DNA of 32,637 nucleotides from Gammaproteobacteria bacterium (GTDB lineage: Bacteria; Pseudomonadota; Gammaproteobacteria; Steroidobacterales; Steroidobacteraceae). The translations under genes were made by a program, and so were the position numbers. Where the stretch lies: NCBI GenBank assembly GCA_019247195.1, contig JAFAPI010000152.1, positions 1-32,637 on the forward strand, given 5' to 3'. How positions within the stretch are numbered: position 1 is the stretch's first letter; the number at the start of each line of letters is the position of its first letter. Positions 1 to 8,549 of this stretch are shown one piece after another. The notes under the pieces were generated by a model. The model saw only the letters and a program-made list of their open reading frames with translations, was not told the DNA's origin and did not search any database.

Positions 1-267
1 GCGCTGCTGCGGCGGCGAAGCCGGCGGCTCGGTCGCGGCTGGCTGAGCTGCGAGCGGATGCGGGGTGGGGGGCCCGGCCGGCGGCACCGCTTCGCTGCGG
101 GTATGGGTGTCGTCGCTCAGGCTGTATTCGATGGACTTTAATGGCGAGCCCTCCAGGGAGGCGTCCATCGGCCGCGGCGCGCTGTGGATGGGCCCTTTGA
201 GGAGCTCGGGCACCAGGCACACGATCAGGGCCACGAGAATGATTGCGCCCGTCAGCCGTTCTTTCAC
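1..267 (-). CDS. SPOR-domain (DedD-like) cell-division protein, N-terminal part
   Basis: The gene runs off the left edge, so only the first 89 codons are present. They encode a short cytoplasmic start (VKERLTGA), one hydrophobic membrane segment (about residues 6-24, ending LVPELLKGP) and then a Pro/Ala-rich linker. This N-terminus is typical of DedD-type SPOR proteins, which bind denuded septal peptidoglycan through a C-terminal SPOR domain; that domain would lie outside the window and is not seen. The GTG at 267 is chosen because the family starts with M-K-E-R-L just before the membrane segment. It lies 77 bases downstream of folC, as in the conserved accD-folC-dedD-cvpA-purF order. Identification rests on the N-terminal signature plus context. 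Confidence 0.8.
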   Translation of the reverse strand, partial: MKERLTGAIILVALIVCLVPELLKGPIHSAPRPMDASLEGSPLKSIEYSLSDDTHTRSEAVPPAGPPTPHPLAAQPAATEPPASPPQQR

Positions 268-316
268 CGGACCACCGAAGATGGGGGCAGAAACACGCAA
301 TGCAAGCGCGGCGCGT

Positions 317-343
317 GCCGCGCGGTCGTGCGTGGCGCGCGGC
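317..343 (-). other. GC-rich stem-loop just after folC
   Basis: A perfect 8-bp inverted repeat (GCCGCGCG / CGCGCGGC, 11-base loop) begins one base after the folC stop codon at 345-347. There is no T-run after it in the direction of transcription, so it is not a classical terminator. It could protect an RNA end or attenuate transcription into the SPOR gene. In sequence this rich in G+C, chance is also possible. Confidence 0.35.
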
Positions 344-344
344 C

Positions 345-1637
345 CTAGTATATCCGAAGCCACTCGAGCGCCGGCCCGACGGTATGCAACGAGCCGCACA
401 CCAGCACGCGATCACCGGGCACGGCGCGCTGCCGCGCCAGCTCGCAGCCGGCCAGCACCGAGCGTGCGCGGTCGATGCGCGCGGCCGGCAGACCGAGCCG
501 CGCCACGAGCTGCTCGGCACTTCCGCCACGCGGACCAGGCAGCGCGCAGGCGATGAAGTGGTCGACGACCGGCGCCAGCGCCGCGGCAATGGCCGCGGCA
601 TCCTTGTCGGCGAGCACGCCGAGCACCCCGTAGGTGCGTGCCCCCGCGGGCAGCGGACGGGCCTGCAGCTGCGCGGCGAGGACGTGGGCCGCAGGCTCGT
701 TGTGCGCGATGTCGAGGATCCACTCCACCGGTCCGGGCACGACCTGGAACCGGCCCGCGAGTCGCACCGCGGCGAGCGCGCGCGCCACGAGCGCGCCATC
801 GAGAGGCGGGCGCAGGGCGGCGCCGCCGTACGCCCGCAGCGCCTCCACTGCGGCCAAGGCGGTGGCGGCGTTGCGGTACTGGATGGAACCGGCGAGCGCC
901 GGAGGGGGCAGGCCCTCGAAGCTGTGGGCGAGCCCGCGGTAGTCCCACGCGCCACCCGCCTCACGGATGCGCCAGCTGAAATCGCGCTCGGCGGTCACGG
1001 CCAGCACTCCCAGGCGCGCGATGGCGCCCGAGACGCTGGCAGGCATCTGCGCGCTCCCGAGCACCGCGGGCCGCCCGCTGCGGAAAATGCCCGCCTTCTC
1101 AGCGCCGATCGACTCGAGACTGTCGCCGAGCCACTCCTGGTGATCGATACCGACCGACACTAGCACCGCCACATCGGCATCGATCAGATTGGTGGCATCC
1201 AGCCGGCCGCCGAGTCCCACCTCGAGCACCGCGGCCTGCACCGCACTGTCGCGGAAAATAAGGAGTGCCGCGAGCGTGTTGTACTCGAAGAAAGTGAGGG
1301 TGGTCGCGCCACGCGCCTGCTCGATACGCTCGAAGGCGTCGAGCAGCTGTGCGTCGGTCACCTCGCGACCCTCCACCCGGATGCGCTCGTGATAGCGCAC
1401 CAGGTGCGGGGAGGTGAACAGGCCCACCCTGGCCCCACCGGCCGCGAGCAGCGCCTCGAGATGCGCCGCTACCGACCCCTTGCCGTTTGTGCCACCGACG
1501 GTCAGCACCGCCGCGGGCAAGGTCTGCACGCCGAGCGCCCGGGCGACACGCGCCACGCGCTCGAGCCCCATGTCGATGCTGTGCGGGTGCACCGCCTCCT
1601 GCCACGCGAGCCACTCGGCCAGGGTGCGCGGGGGCAC
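345..1637 (-). CDS. folC: Bifunctional folylpolyglutamate synthase / dihydrofolate synthase
   Basis: FolC adds glutamate to dihydropteroate and then extends the glutamate tail of folates, using ATP, in the cytoplasm. The 430-residue product has the Mur-ligase-type P-loop GGTNGKGS at residues 48-55, followed by FTSPHL, and the glycine-rich EVGLGGRLDATN segment, all typical of FolC. Length is normal for the family. The start is GTG at 1637, 11 bases after the accD stop, which suggests cotranscription and perhaps translational coupling. The accD-folC-SPOR order is conserved in gammaproteobacteria and supports the call. Confidence 0.96.
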   Translation of the reverse strand: MPPRTLAEWLAWQEAVHPHSIDMGLERVARVARALGVQTLPAAVLTVGGTNGKGSVAAHLEALLAAGGARVGLFTSPHLVRYHERIRVEGREVTDAQLLDAFERIEQARGATTLTFFEYNTLAALLIFRDSAVQAAVLEVGLGGRLDATNLIDADVAVLVSVGIDHQEWLGDSLESIGAEKAGIFRSGRPAVLGSAQMPASVSGAIARLGVLAVTAERDFSWRIREAGGAWDYRGLAHSFEGLPPPALAGSIQYRNAATALAAVEALRAYGGAALRPPLDGALVARALAAVRLAGRFQVVPGPVEWILDIAHNEPAAHVLAAQLQARPLPAGARTYGVLGVLADKDAAAIAAALAPVVDHFIACALPGPRGGSAEQLVARLGLPAARIDRARSVLAGCELARQRAVPGDRVLVCGSLHTVGPALEWLRIY

Positions 1638-1648
1638 GGTGCGGTCGG

Positions 1649-2515
1649 TCAGGCGGCGCTCAGCGCGGGCAGCTTCAGCAGCAGGCGCAATAGCGCCGCG
1701 ATGCGGTCGCGCATGTCACGACGGTCGACGATCATATCGATGGCGCCGTGCTCGAGCAGAAATTCACTGCGCTGGAACCCCTCCGGCAACGTCTCGCGCA
1801 CGGTCTGCTGGATGACGCGCGGCCCCGCGAAGCCGATCAGGGCGCGCGGCTCGGCGAGGTTCAGATCCCCGAGCAGCGCGAGGCTCGCCGACACCCCGCC
1901 GGTGGTGGGGTCGGTGAGCACGGAGATGAAGGGCAGGTGCGCCTGCGCCAGGCGCGCGAGCGCCGCGGCGGTCTTGGCCATCTGCAGCAGCGAGTACAGT
2001 GCCTCCTGCATGCGCGCCCCGCCGCTTGCCGAGAAGCACACCAGCGGTCGGCGCTCCTGGATGCAGTAGTCGATGCCGCGTTTGAAGCGCTCGCCGACCA
2101 CGCTGCCCATCGAGCCGCCGAGGAACTGAAACTCGAAGGCACAGGCGACGACCGGCAGGCCGTGCAGCGTGCCGGTGAGCACCACCAGCGCGTCACTCTC
2201 GCCGGTCGCCTTCTGCGCCTGGGCCAGACGCTCGCGGTAGCGCTTGCTGTCGCGGAACTTGAGGGGATCCTCGGGTGCGATGCCGGCGCCGATCTCCTCG
2301 ATCGTACCGGGGTCTAGGAAGCGCTCGAGTCGCTCGCGCGCCCCCATGCGCATGTGATGGCCACACTTGGGACAGACCGAGAGGTTGCGCTCGAGCTCCG
2401 CGCGGTACAGCACCGCATCGCACGCCGGGCACTTGATCCATAGGCCCTCCGGGACCGAGCGAGTGCGTCGCTCGGTCTTGATGCGCGAGGGCATGATCTT
2501 CTCGAACCAGGACAT
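1649..2515 (-). CDS. accD: Acetyl-CoA carboxylase carboxyltransferase subunit beta
   Basis: AccD with AccA forms the carboxyltransferase that moves CO2 from biotin on AccB to acetyl-CoA, the first committed step of fatty acid synthesis. The 288-residue product has the N-terminal four-cysteine zinc ribbon (C29, C32, C48, C51; CPAC...CPKCGHH) and then the crotonase-fold domain, with [16 protein letters not shown] and [18 protein letters not shown]. All four zinc ligands are present and the length is normal. It lies 19 bases downstream of truA. In many gammaproteobacteria trpF, or trpF with trpBA, lies between truA and accD; here there is no room for them. Confidence 0.97.
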   Translation of the reverse strand: MSWFEKIMPSRIKTERRTRSVPEGLWIKCPACDAVLYRAELERNLSVCPKCGHHMRMGARERLERFLDPGTIEEIGAGIAPEDPLKFRDSKRYRERLAQAQKATGESDALVVLTGTLHGLPVVACAFEFQFLGGSMGSVVGERFKRGIDYCIQERRPLVCFSASGGARMQEALYSLLQMAKTAAALARLAQAHLPFISVLTDPTTGGVSASLALLGDLNLAEPRALIGFAGPRVIQQTVRETLPEGFQRSEFLLEHGAIDMIVDRRDMRDRIAALLRLLLKLPALSAA

Positions 2516-2534
2516 GGCGCAGGATCATAGCCGA

Positions 2535-3323
2535 TCAGCCGGCACCGCCCGGTGCAGCCTCGGGTGGCTCGGGAAATGCGAAGGCCTCCGGGTAGCGCAC
2601 CCGCAGGAGGTACAGTCCGTGCGCGGGGGCCGTGGCGGCGGCCCGGGTGCGGTCCCGTCCGGCCAGGACTTCGCCCGCCCAGCCCGGCGGCGCCTCGCCG
2701 CGGCCGATGGCGAGCAGCAGACCGGCGATGTTGCGCACCATGTGGTGCAGGAAGGCATTGGCGGTGGCCTCGATGCGCACCAGCTCCGCTGCGCGCACGA
2801 CCTGCAGCCGCTCCAGGCGCCGCACGGGCGACTTCGCCTGGCACTCGGCGGCGCGGAAGGCGCTGAAGTCGTGCTCCCCCTCGAGCAGCTGCGCGGCCTG
2901 CGCCATGGCGGTTACGTCGAGCGGCCGATGCACCCAGGCGGCGCGGTCGCGCCACAGCGCGGAGCGCCCGCCGCGGTTGAGGATCAGGTAGCGGTAAGTA
3001 CGCGACTGGGCACTGTAGCGGGCGTGGAAGTGCTCAGGCACTTCCTGCGCCCAGCGCACGCTGACGTCCGCGGGCAGCTCGGAGTTGGCGCCGAGCATCC
3101 AGCTCCGTGCGCTGCGAGTCGCCGGTGTGTCGAAGTGAGCCACCTGGCCGAGCGCGTGCACCCCGGCATCGGTCCTTCCCGCGCAGGTGAGCGCGAGGGG
3201 CACGGCCGCTATGCGCGACAGCGCCTGCTCGGCGAGCGCTTGCACGGTGCGCAGTCCTGGCTGGCTCTGCCAGCCAGCAAAGGCCGTACCGTCGTACTCG
3301 AGCCCGACCGCGATGCGGGCCAT
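2535..3323 (-). CDS. truA: tRNA pseudouridine(38-40) synthase TruA
   Basis: TruA converts uridine to pseudouridine at positions 38-40 of the tRNA anticodon stem-loop. The 262-residue product has the family active-site motif CAGRTDAGVHALGQVAHF with catalytic Asp52, the start MARIAVGLEYDGTAFAGWQ, and a C-terminal FLHHMVRNIAGLLLAIG segment, all characteristic. It follows fimV by 15 bases on the same strand, so the two are probably one transcript, as in Pseudomonas-type genomes where fimV directly precedes truA. Confidence 0.97.
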   Translation of the reverse strand: MARIAVGLEYDGTAFAGWQSQPGLRTVQALAEQALSRIAAVPLALTCAGRTDAGVHALGQVAHFDTPATRSARSWMLGANSELPADVSVRWAQEVPEHFHARYSAQSRTYRYLILNRGGRSALWRDRAAWVHRPLDVTAMAQAAQLLEGEHDFSAFRAAECQAKSPVRRLERLQVVRAAELVRIEATANAFLHHMVRNIAGLLLAIGRGEAPPGWAGEVLAGRDRTRAAATAPAHGLYLLRVRYPEAFAFPEPPEAAPGGAG

Positions 3324-3338
3324 GGACCCGGGGACGGA

Positions 3339-6335
3339 TCAGCCGGGCAGTGACTCGATGAGGCGCTGGGCTTCCTGCTTCTGCGCCGCTGAGCCCTCGG
3401 TGAGCACTTCTTCCAGAATGTTGCGCGCGCCGTCCGGGTCGCCCATGTCCATGTAGGCACGCGCCAGGTCGAGCTTGGTGCCGACCTCGCTCATGGTGAC
3501 CGGTTCCAAGTCCGGCAGGGCCAGATCCTCGGAGGCGAGGCGCTGGGTGGCGGCGAAGGCCGCGTCCGGTACGGTGGCAGTTCCAACGTCCAGGTCGAGA
3601 CCGCCGCCAGCGTGCGTCCCGGTCGCCGAGCCGACATCGAGGTCGACCGCGCCGTGCATCGCGCGGTGCGTGTCGGTAGCAGCGCCGACGTCGACGTCGA
3701 CGTTGTCGCCGCTGAGCGCGCGCAGGCGTGAGGTCGCCGAAGAATCCGGCATCGCCATGCTCGTCTGGGTCAGTGCGGCTTCCAGCTCGTTCTGGTCGAA
3801 CTGCCAGGCGCCGGTGGACGAGGGGGACTGCGACGTGCCCGTCTCGTCCCGGGCGCGGCGGTGCGCATCCTCCATCACCCGGCGCGAGTGATCGTCCATG
3901 CCGGCGACCAGCGTCGGGGTCTCGGAGTTCGAGGTGGCGGGCGCGGCGATGCCCGGCTGATCGATCGTATCCGGACCGACATCGAGCCCCAGATCATCGA
4001 GGGCGAGCTCCGCCGTGTGATCGGCCGAGCCGCTCTGGCGCATCGCGTGCTCGAGCTTCTGGCGGATGGTCGGCTGGTGCTCGCCGCCGAGGGCGGGCTG
4101 CTCGACCGTCGGACCCTCCATCTCGGCGGTCGTGCCACTGCCGGGCTTGACGCGCTGGGTCATCTGCCGCGTGGTCTGGTCGTTGATGGCCAGGTTGCGG
4201 TCCGTGATCCCGGACTGGCTCTCCGAGGTCGCCTCGAGATCTCCCACCGCGGAGCCGATATCGAGGTCGACGCCGCCGGGCGTCTCGGTGCCCGGGGGCT
4301 CGCTGAGCAGCTCAAAGTCCACGCGGCTCTGGCCCCCCTCGAGGTCCAGATCCACCCCGCCCGCAGTGGCGCCGGCGATGGCGCCGCCACCGGAGAAGAG
4401 CGGATCCTCGGGTGCGAGCTGCTTGCCCATGATGAGGATCTTTTCCCACTCGCCGGGCGAGGCCGCATCGCGCGACTCCGCCAGCTCCCGCGCCGTCTGC
4501 AGGAACTGCTCCTTGTTACCCCAGACGAAGAACACCTCGAGGAGCTTCAGTTTCAGGTCGCGACGGGCCGGCTCGCGACTGATGGCGATACGGATGAGGT
4601 CGGCGGCCTGGTCATAGAGCCCGTACGCCATGTGGAAGTCCGCCTCGGCGAGCGGATCTCCCTGGTCGAGGTTGATGGCGGTCTCACTGCTGATGGTCTC
4701 ATCGCTCGCCACATGCTTCGGCGGCGCCATGACGGGGACGTTGCCGGTGCTCGAGAGCCGCAGGCGCTCGTGAGAGCCGGTCTCCTCGACGAGGAAGGCG
4801 GACTCCGGGAGCGGGCCCGGCGTGACCGGTACGGGGGAGGGTCGCGGGGTGGCCGCCGCCTCGGGCGCGAAGGCGCGATTGGCGCTCATCGAGATATCGG
4901 AGTCGGCGCCGGTGGCCGCGAGCCGGCCGAGCGAATCATCGAACTCACTGGTGCGCCGTGCGCGCAGCACGCGCGCGACGAGCACACCGACCACGGCGAG
5001 CGCGAGCAGCGCGAGTATCCACCAGAGGCTGAGCAGGGTATCCGTGAGCGAGCGCGCGGGTGCGGCCGGGGGGCGCTTTACGGCGGTGGCCGGCAGCGGC
5101 GCGGGTTTCGGCTCCGCGACCGGGGGCGGCGCCTGCTCTGGCGGTGCAGTCGCTTCGGCGCTCGGCGCCGGGGTTGCCTCGGGCGGCGCCTCATTCGCGG
5201 GCGGCGGCGCAGCCGCGGGGGCCGGCGGGGCAGCGGCCGGGGGCGGCGTCTTTGCCGCCTGCTGCTGCATGCGCGCCAGCTCCTCATTCTTAAGCTCGAG
5301 CAGGCGCTTCGACTCGCTCTCTTGCGCCTGAGTGGCGGCAGTGCCGCTGCCCTGCGCCTTGGCGGGGCCCGGCGGGGTGGCGTTTGCGGCCACCGGCTCC
5401 TTCTCGGAGGGCGTCACGAGCTTCAGCCGTCCGGGCTCGTTCGCCGCGGTTTGCGGGGCGGGCGTGCTCGAGCGCCAGGCGGCGTACTGCCGGCGGATCT
5501 CTGCGTTGGCCTCGGCCGGGGACACCGCGGCGGCTGCGGACTCCTCGGGTATGCGCAGCACCGCGCCCCTGCGCAGCACGTTCATGTTCTGGCGGAACGC
5601 CTGGGGATTCGCCTGATAGATGGCGAGCATCCAGCTACGGGTGTGAGCCGAGCTCGCCTTCTCCCCCGCGACGCCGCTCGCAATCTGCGACAGCGTTTCG
5701 CCACGCTCGACGGTGTGGCTCGTGCCGGCGCCCTCCGCGGCTTCACGCGCGGCACGCGCCGGGGGCGGCGCCGGGACCGGCGGGGCGCTCTCAGGGACGT
5801 TCTCGGCGGGAGCGCTCTGCGCCAGCTGAGGTGCCGGCGCAGGCGCGGGCGTGGGACGTGCGATCGCGCCCTCTCGGGCACCGGTGCCGGTGCTCGGCGC
5901 GGCGACCGGCGCGCTCGCCACCGCCGACTCACCGGGGGTGTACACCGGCGGGTCAAGCAGCATGGTGTACTCGCGCACCAGGCGGCCCCGCGACCAGTTC
6001 ACCTCGACGAGCAGCGTCACGAAGGGTTCGGAGATCGGGTCCAGGGAGCGGATCTTGATGAGCTCGCGGCCATCCCCGCCCCGCACCGTCTTCAGCTGCA
6101 CGCCGCTGAGGTAACCGGGCCAGTCCAGCCCGTAGCGGGCGAAGGTCTCGCGCGAGGCAAGCTGCACCTGGACCGTGTTGGCCTCATCGGGGGCGACATC
6201 GACCAGATCGATCTCCGCATCCAGGGGCGCATTGAGCGGCGACAGGAGTCGAATGTCTCCAAGACCCAAGGCAAAGGCGGCCGACGGCAAAGCCAGCAGC
6301 AGTGCCAGCGCCCGAGCGGAGCGTTTGGCGAACAT
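3339..6335 (-). CDS. fimV: FimV-type pilus assembly / polar hub protein
   Basis: FimV is an inner-membrane, peptidoglycan-binding protein that supports type IV pilus secretin assembly and organises the pole. The 998-residue product has a signal peptide (1-22), the FimV N-terminal domain (about 23-130, starting LGLGDIRLLSPLNAPLDAEI), a Pro/Ala linker, a LysM domain (about 205-263), a short coiled coil (about 338-362), a second Pro/Ala linker, one membrane segment (434-456), a TPR-like cytoplasmic region (about 562-640), a long acidic low-complexity part, and the FimV C-terminal motif (about 953-998, TKLDLARAYMDMGD). The acidic part carries five copies of a VDLD-type motif. The ATG at 6335 is preferred because a signal peptide follows directly; upstream extension would add 31 unlike residues. 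It precedes truA and follows the usg-like gene. Confidence 0.94.
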   Translation of the reverse strand: MFAKRSARALALLLALPSAAFALGLGDIRLLSPLNAPLDAEIDLVDVAPDEANTVQVQLASRETFARYGLDWPGYLSGVQLKTVRGGDGRELIKIRSLDPISEPFVTLLVEVNWSRGRLVREYTMLLDPPVYTPGESAVASAPVAAPSTGTGAREGAIARPTPAPAPAPQLAQSAPAENVPESAPPVPAPPPARAAREAAEGAGTSHTVERGETLSQIASGVAGEKASSAHTRSWMLAIYQANPQAFRQNMNVLRRGAVLRIPEESAAAAVSPAEANAEIRRQYAAWRSSTPAPQTAANEPGRLKLVTPSEKEPVAANATPPGPAKAQGSGTAATQAQESESKRLLELKNEELARMQQQAAKTPPPAAAPPAPAAAPPPANEAPPEATPAPSAEATAPPEQAPPPVAEPKPAPLPATAVKRPPAAPARSLTDTLLSLWWILALLALAVVGVLVARVLRARRTSEFDDSLGRLAATGADSDISMSANRAFAPEAAATPRPSPVPVTPGPLPESAFLVEETGSHERLRLSSTGNVPVMAPPKHVASDETISSETAINLDQGDPLAEADFHMAYGLYDQAADLIRIAISREPARRDLKLKLLEVFFVWGNKEQFLQTARELAESRDAASPGEWEKILIMGKQLAPEDPLFSGGGAIAGATAGGVDLDLEGGQSRVDFELLSEPPGTETPGGVDLDIGSAVGDLEATSESQSGITDRNLAINDQTTRQMTQRVKPGSGTTAEMEGPTVEQPALGGEHQPTIRQKLEHAMRQSGSADHTAELALDDLGLDVGPDTIDQPGIAAPATSNSETPTLVAGMDDHSRRVMEDAHRRARDETGTSQSPSSTGAWQFDQNELEAALTQTSMAMPDSSATSRLRALSGDNVDVDVGAATDTHRAMHGAVDLDVGSATGTHAGGGLDLDVGTATVPDAAFAATQRLASEDLALPDLEPVTMSEVGTKLDLARAYMDMGDPDGARNILEEVLTEGSAAQKQEAQRLIESLPG

Positions 6336-6370
6336 CAGGGCACCCCGAGAGGAAGCATTGGGTGAAATGT

Positions 6371-6398
6371 CTTGTAAAAACAGGCAGATGCGTCGCAA
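6371..6398 (-). promoter_or_regulatory. Candidate proximal fimV promoter (P1)
   Basis: Read on the minus strand, TTGCGA (6398-6393) and TACAAG (6376-6371) are 16 bases apart, placing transcription start near 6364, about 29 bases upstream of the fimV ATG. The -35 hexamer is one arm of the palindrome at 6392-6406. The matches are moderate and found by eye. Confidence 0.35.
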
Positions 6399-6406
6399 GT
6401 TGCGAC
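6392..6406. promoter_or_regulatory. Perfect 15-bp palindrome upstream of fimV
   Basis: GTCGCAA-G-TTGCGAC is a perfect inverted repeat (7-1-7) in the 99-base usg-fimV gap. It overlaps the -35 element of the proximal candidate promoter and would lie about 14-28 bases downstream of the start from the distal one. That position suits a repressor site. The binding protein is unknown. Confidence 0.45.
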
Positions 6407-6426
6407 CCCCGCATCGGCCCGGCGGC

Positions 6427-6455
6427 AATATAACTTAAATAGGCCGTTGGACCAA
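6427..6455 (-). promoter_or_regulatory. Candidate distal fimV promoter (P2)
   Basis: On the minus strand TTGGTC (6455-6450) and TATATT (6432-6427; 5 of 6 to consensus) are 17 bases apart. Transcription would start near 6420. The -35 lies inside the end of the usg-like gene. The AT-rich -10 stands out against the GC-rich background. Confidence 0.4.
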
Positions 6456-7436
6456 AGCCTCGGCGATCTCCACGGCATTCGCTGCACCGGTGCGCACATT
6501 GTCAGCTGCCACCCATAAGTTAAGTCCCGCGTCCGGGGCGAGATCTTCACGGATTCTCCCGACACAAACTGTGTCGCGGTTCGCTGCCTCGTGAGCCGCC
6601 GTGGGGTAACCGCCGGCACCTGGGAGCTCCAAAACCGCGACTCCGGGCGCACTGCGTAACACGTCACGGGCGGCCGCCGCGCCGACAGGCTTGCCCAAGC
6701 GCAGAGCGACCTCCATGGCCTGCCCGTAGAAGACCGGCACCCGTACGACACTGACGCGCACGCTCAGTTGCGGCTGTACCAGCACGCGCTGCAGCTCGCG
6801 TGCGATCAGCGCGCCGCGCAGCGGCTCCTCTGCGGCGTGCTCGTCCACCGGCGAGCAGCGGAATGCGACCGGCGTCACGTTCTCGTCGTCCGCGCCCCGT
6901 CCACTCAGGGCCGCGATCGACTCACGCGCCAGGGTCTCCACCGCTTCGCGCCCCGCCGCCGAGGCGGGCGCCAGTACAGTGACACTGACCCTCTCAATGC
7001 CACACGCGGCGCTCAGGGGATGCAGCAGGTGTGCGAGCTGAAGGGTGGCGGCGCAGGGACTTGCGATCCGCAGCGGCGATGCGCGGGCTGTCGTGTCGTC
7101 CAACGCCGGGATGAGGAGCGGCACTGTCTCGTCGCTGCGCGAGGCTTCGCTCAGGTCGATGACCTGACAGTGGGCGGCCTGGGCTCGGGGCAGATGGGCC
7201 CGGGCCACCGCGCCCGGGGTACAGAAGAATGCGATCTCGCAGCGCTCGAAGTCGAAGCGCTCCAACTCGAGCACGGCGCGCTCGCGCCCGCCGAAGCTCG
7301 CGAGTCGGCCGAGCGAGCCGCTGCTCGCCAGCGGCCACAGCTCGGCGACCGGAAAAGCGCGGGCGGCGAGGCACTCGAGGAGCGCGGTGCCGACCAGCCC
7401 GGTCGCTCCGACGACCGCAATGCGCCGCGGGCTCAC
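6435..7436 (-). CDS. usg: USG-1-like aspartate-semialdehyde dehydrogenase paralogue, probably inactive
   Basis: The 333-residue protein has the fold of aspartate-semialdehyde dehydrogenase: Rossmann start IAVVGATGLVGTALLE, the C-terminal GGYPT...VGRIREDL...LNLWVAADNVRTGAA. The catalytic set is broken. Aligned with the NPNCST motif, residues 126-131 read SPCAAT, so the catalytic Cys position is Ala129 and a Cys lies one residue early. The Gln in YQ..SG aligns with Ala156, and the His in RVPVxxGH is Gln239; the Arg (R232) is kept. VSVTVLAPASAAGREAVETLA resembles E. coli Usg. Proteins of this group sit next to fimV/truA. The role is unknown. A divergent working dehydrogenase is not excluded but unlikely. 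It lies 15 bases downstream of aroC. Confidence 0.8.
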   Translation of the reverse strand: MSPRRIAVVGATGLVGTALLECLAARAFPVAELWPLASSGSLGRLASFGGRERAVLELERFDFERCEIAFFCTPGAVARAHLPRAQAAHCQVIDLSEASRSDETVPLLIPALDDTTARASPLRIASPCAATLQLAHLLHPLSAACGIERVSVTVLAPASAAGREAVETLARESIAALSGRGADDENVTPVAFRCSPVDEHAAEEPLRGALIARELQRVLVQPQLSVRVSVVRVPVFYGQAMEVALRLGKPVGAAAARDVLRSAPGVAVLELPGAGGYPTAAHEAANRDTVCVGRIREDLAPDAGLNLWVAADNVRTGAANAVEIAEALVQRPI

Positions 7437-7451
7437 GCCGGCCTGCGGCGC

Positions 7452-8549
7452 TTAGCGGCGCGCGGTGATGTCGGGCGTGCCCGGGCGCACATCGGCATTC
7501 TGCGCCCGCTGGCGCAGGTAATGATCCATGAGGACGATCGCGAGCATCGCCTCGGCGATCGGTGTCGCGCGCAGTCCGACGCACGGGTCGTGCCGTCCGG
7601 TGGTGACGATCGTGCTCGGCGCGCCCGAGATATCGATGGTACGACCGGGAATCTGGATGCTAGAGGTGGGCTTGAGCGTCAGGTGCGCGATGATGTCCTG
7701 GCCAGAGGAGATGCCACCCAGGATCCCGCCGGCCTCATTGCGCGTGAAGCCCTGCGGGGTGAGCTCGTCGCGGTGTTCGCTGCCCCGCTGCCGCGCCGCG
7801 CGTGTCCCTGCGCCGATCTCCACCGCCTTCACAGCGTTGATGCTCATTAGCGCGTGGGCGATGTCCGCATCCAGCCGGTCGAAGACGGGCTCGCCGAGCC
7901 CGGGCGGCACGCCCGTGGCGATGACCGTCACGCGCGCGCCGATCGAGTCACCGGCGCTGCGCAGCTCCCAAATGAGCGCCTCCAGCTCAGGCACCCGCGC
8001 CGGGTCCGGGCAGAAGAAGGGATTTAGGTAGGCGGCCGCGGGGTCCCGCGCCTCGAGCTCGAGGGGGCCGAGCTGGCTGAGGTAGCCATGGATCTGCACC
8101 TGCAGCCGCGTGGCGAGGTAGCGCCGGGCGATCGCCCCGGCCGCCGTTCGCATGACGGTCTCACGCGCCGAAGCGCGGCCTCCGCCGCGGTAGTCGCGGC
8201 GGCCATACTTCATTTGATAGGTGTAGTCGGCGTGTCCGGGCCGGAAACGGTCCTTGATGGGTTCGTAGTCACGGGCACGGGCGTCGGTGTTTTCGATCAG
8301 CAGTCCGATCGGCGTGCCGGTGGTCACTCCCTCGAACACGCCTGACAGAATGCGCACCCGATCGGCCTCGCGGCGCTGGCTGGTGAACTGCGACGTGCCA
8401 CTGCGGCGCCGGTCGACGTCCTGCTGCAGGTCGGCTTCGGTGAGCGCAAGGCCAGGCGGACAGCCATCGACGATGCAGCCGAGCGCCGCCCCATGGCTCT
8501 CGCCGAAGGTCGTCACCGTGAAGAGCTTGCCGATGCTGTTACCGGACAT
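7452..8549 (-). CDS. aroC: Chorismate synthase
   Basis: AroC makes chorismate from 5-enolpyruvylshikimate-3-phosphate, the last shikimate-pathway step, using reduced FMN as cofactor. The 365-residue product starts [20 protein letters not shown], a family signature, and contains [17 protein letters not shown] and the [17 protein letters not shown] motif near the C-terminus; length is normal. The ATG at 8549 overlaps the last 11 bases of prmB, so translational coupling is likely. The prmB-aroC pair is common in gammaproteobacteria. Confidence 0.97.
   Translation of the reverse strand: MSGNSIGKLFTVTTFGESHGAALGCIVDGCPPGLALTEADLQQDVDRRRSGTSQFTSQRREADRVRILSGVFEGVTTGTPIGLLIENTDARARDYEPIKDRFRPGHADYTYQMKYGRRDYRGGGRASARETVMRTAAGAIARRYLATRLQVQIHGYLSQLGPLELEARDPAAAYLNPFFCPDPARVPELEALIWELRSAGDSIGARVTVIATGVPPGLGEPVFDRLDADIAHALMSINAVKAVEIGAGTRAARQRGSEHRDELTPQGFTRNEAGGILGGISSGQDIIAHLTLKPTSSIQIPGRTIDISGAPSTIVTTGRHDPCVGLRATPIAEAMLAIVLMDHYLRQRAQNADVRPGTPDITARR

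Noticed and set aside
3861-6365. An 834-codon open frame on the plus strand opposite fimV.
   Set aside because: It is an antisense shadow of fimV in GC-rich DNA: Arg/Gly/Leu-rich, no domain signature, no start signal.
6336-6428. A 31-codon upstream extension of fimV.
   Set aside because: It would place residues before an obvious signal peptide and cover the promoter region.
6435-7436. Reading this gene as a working aspartate-semialdehyde dehydrogenase.
   Set aside because: Three of four catalytic positions are replaced, and the middle of the protein resembles USG-1 proteins.
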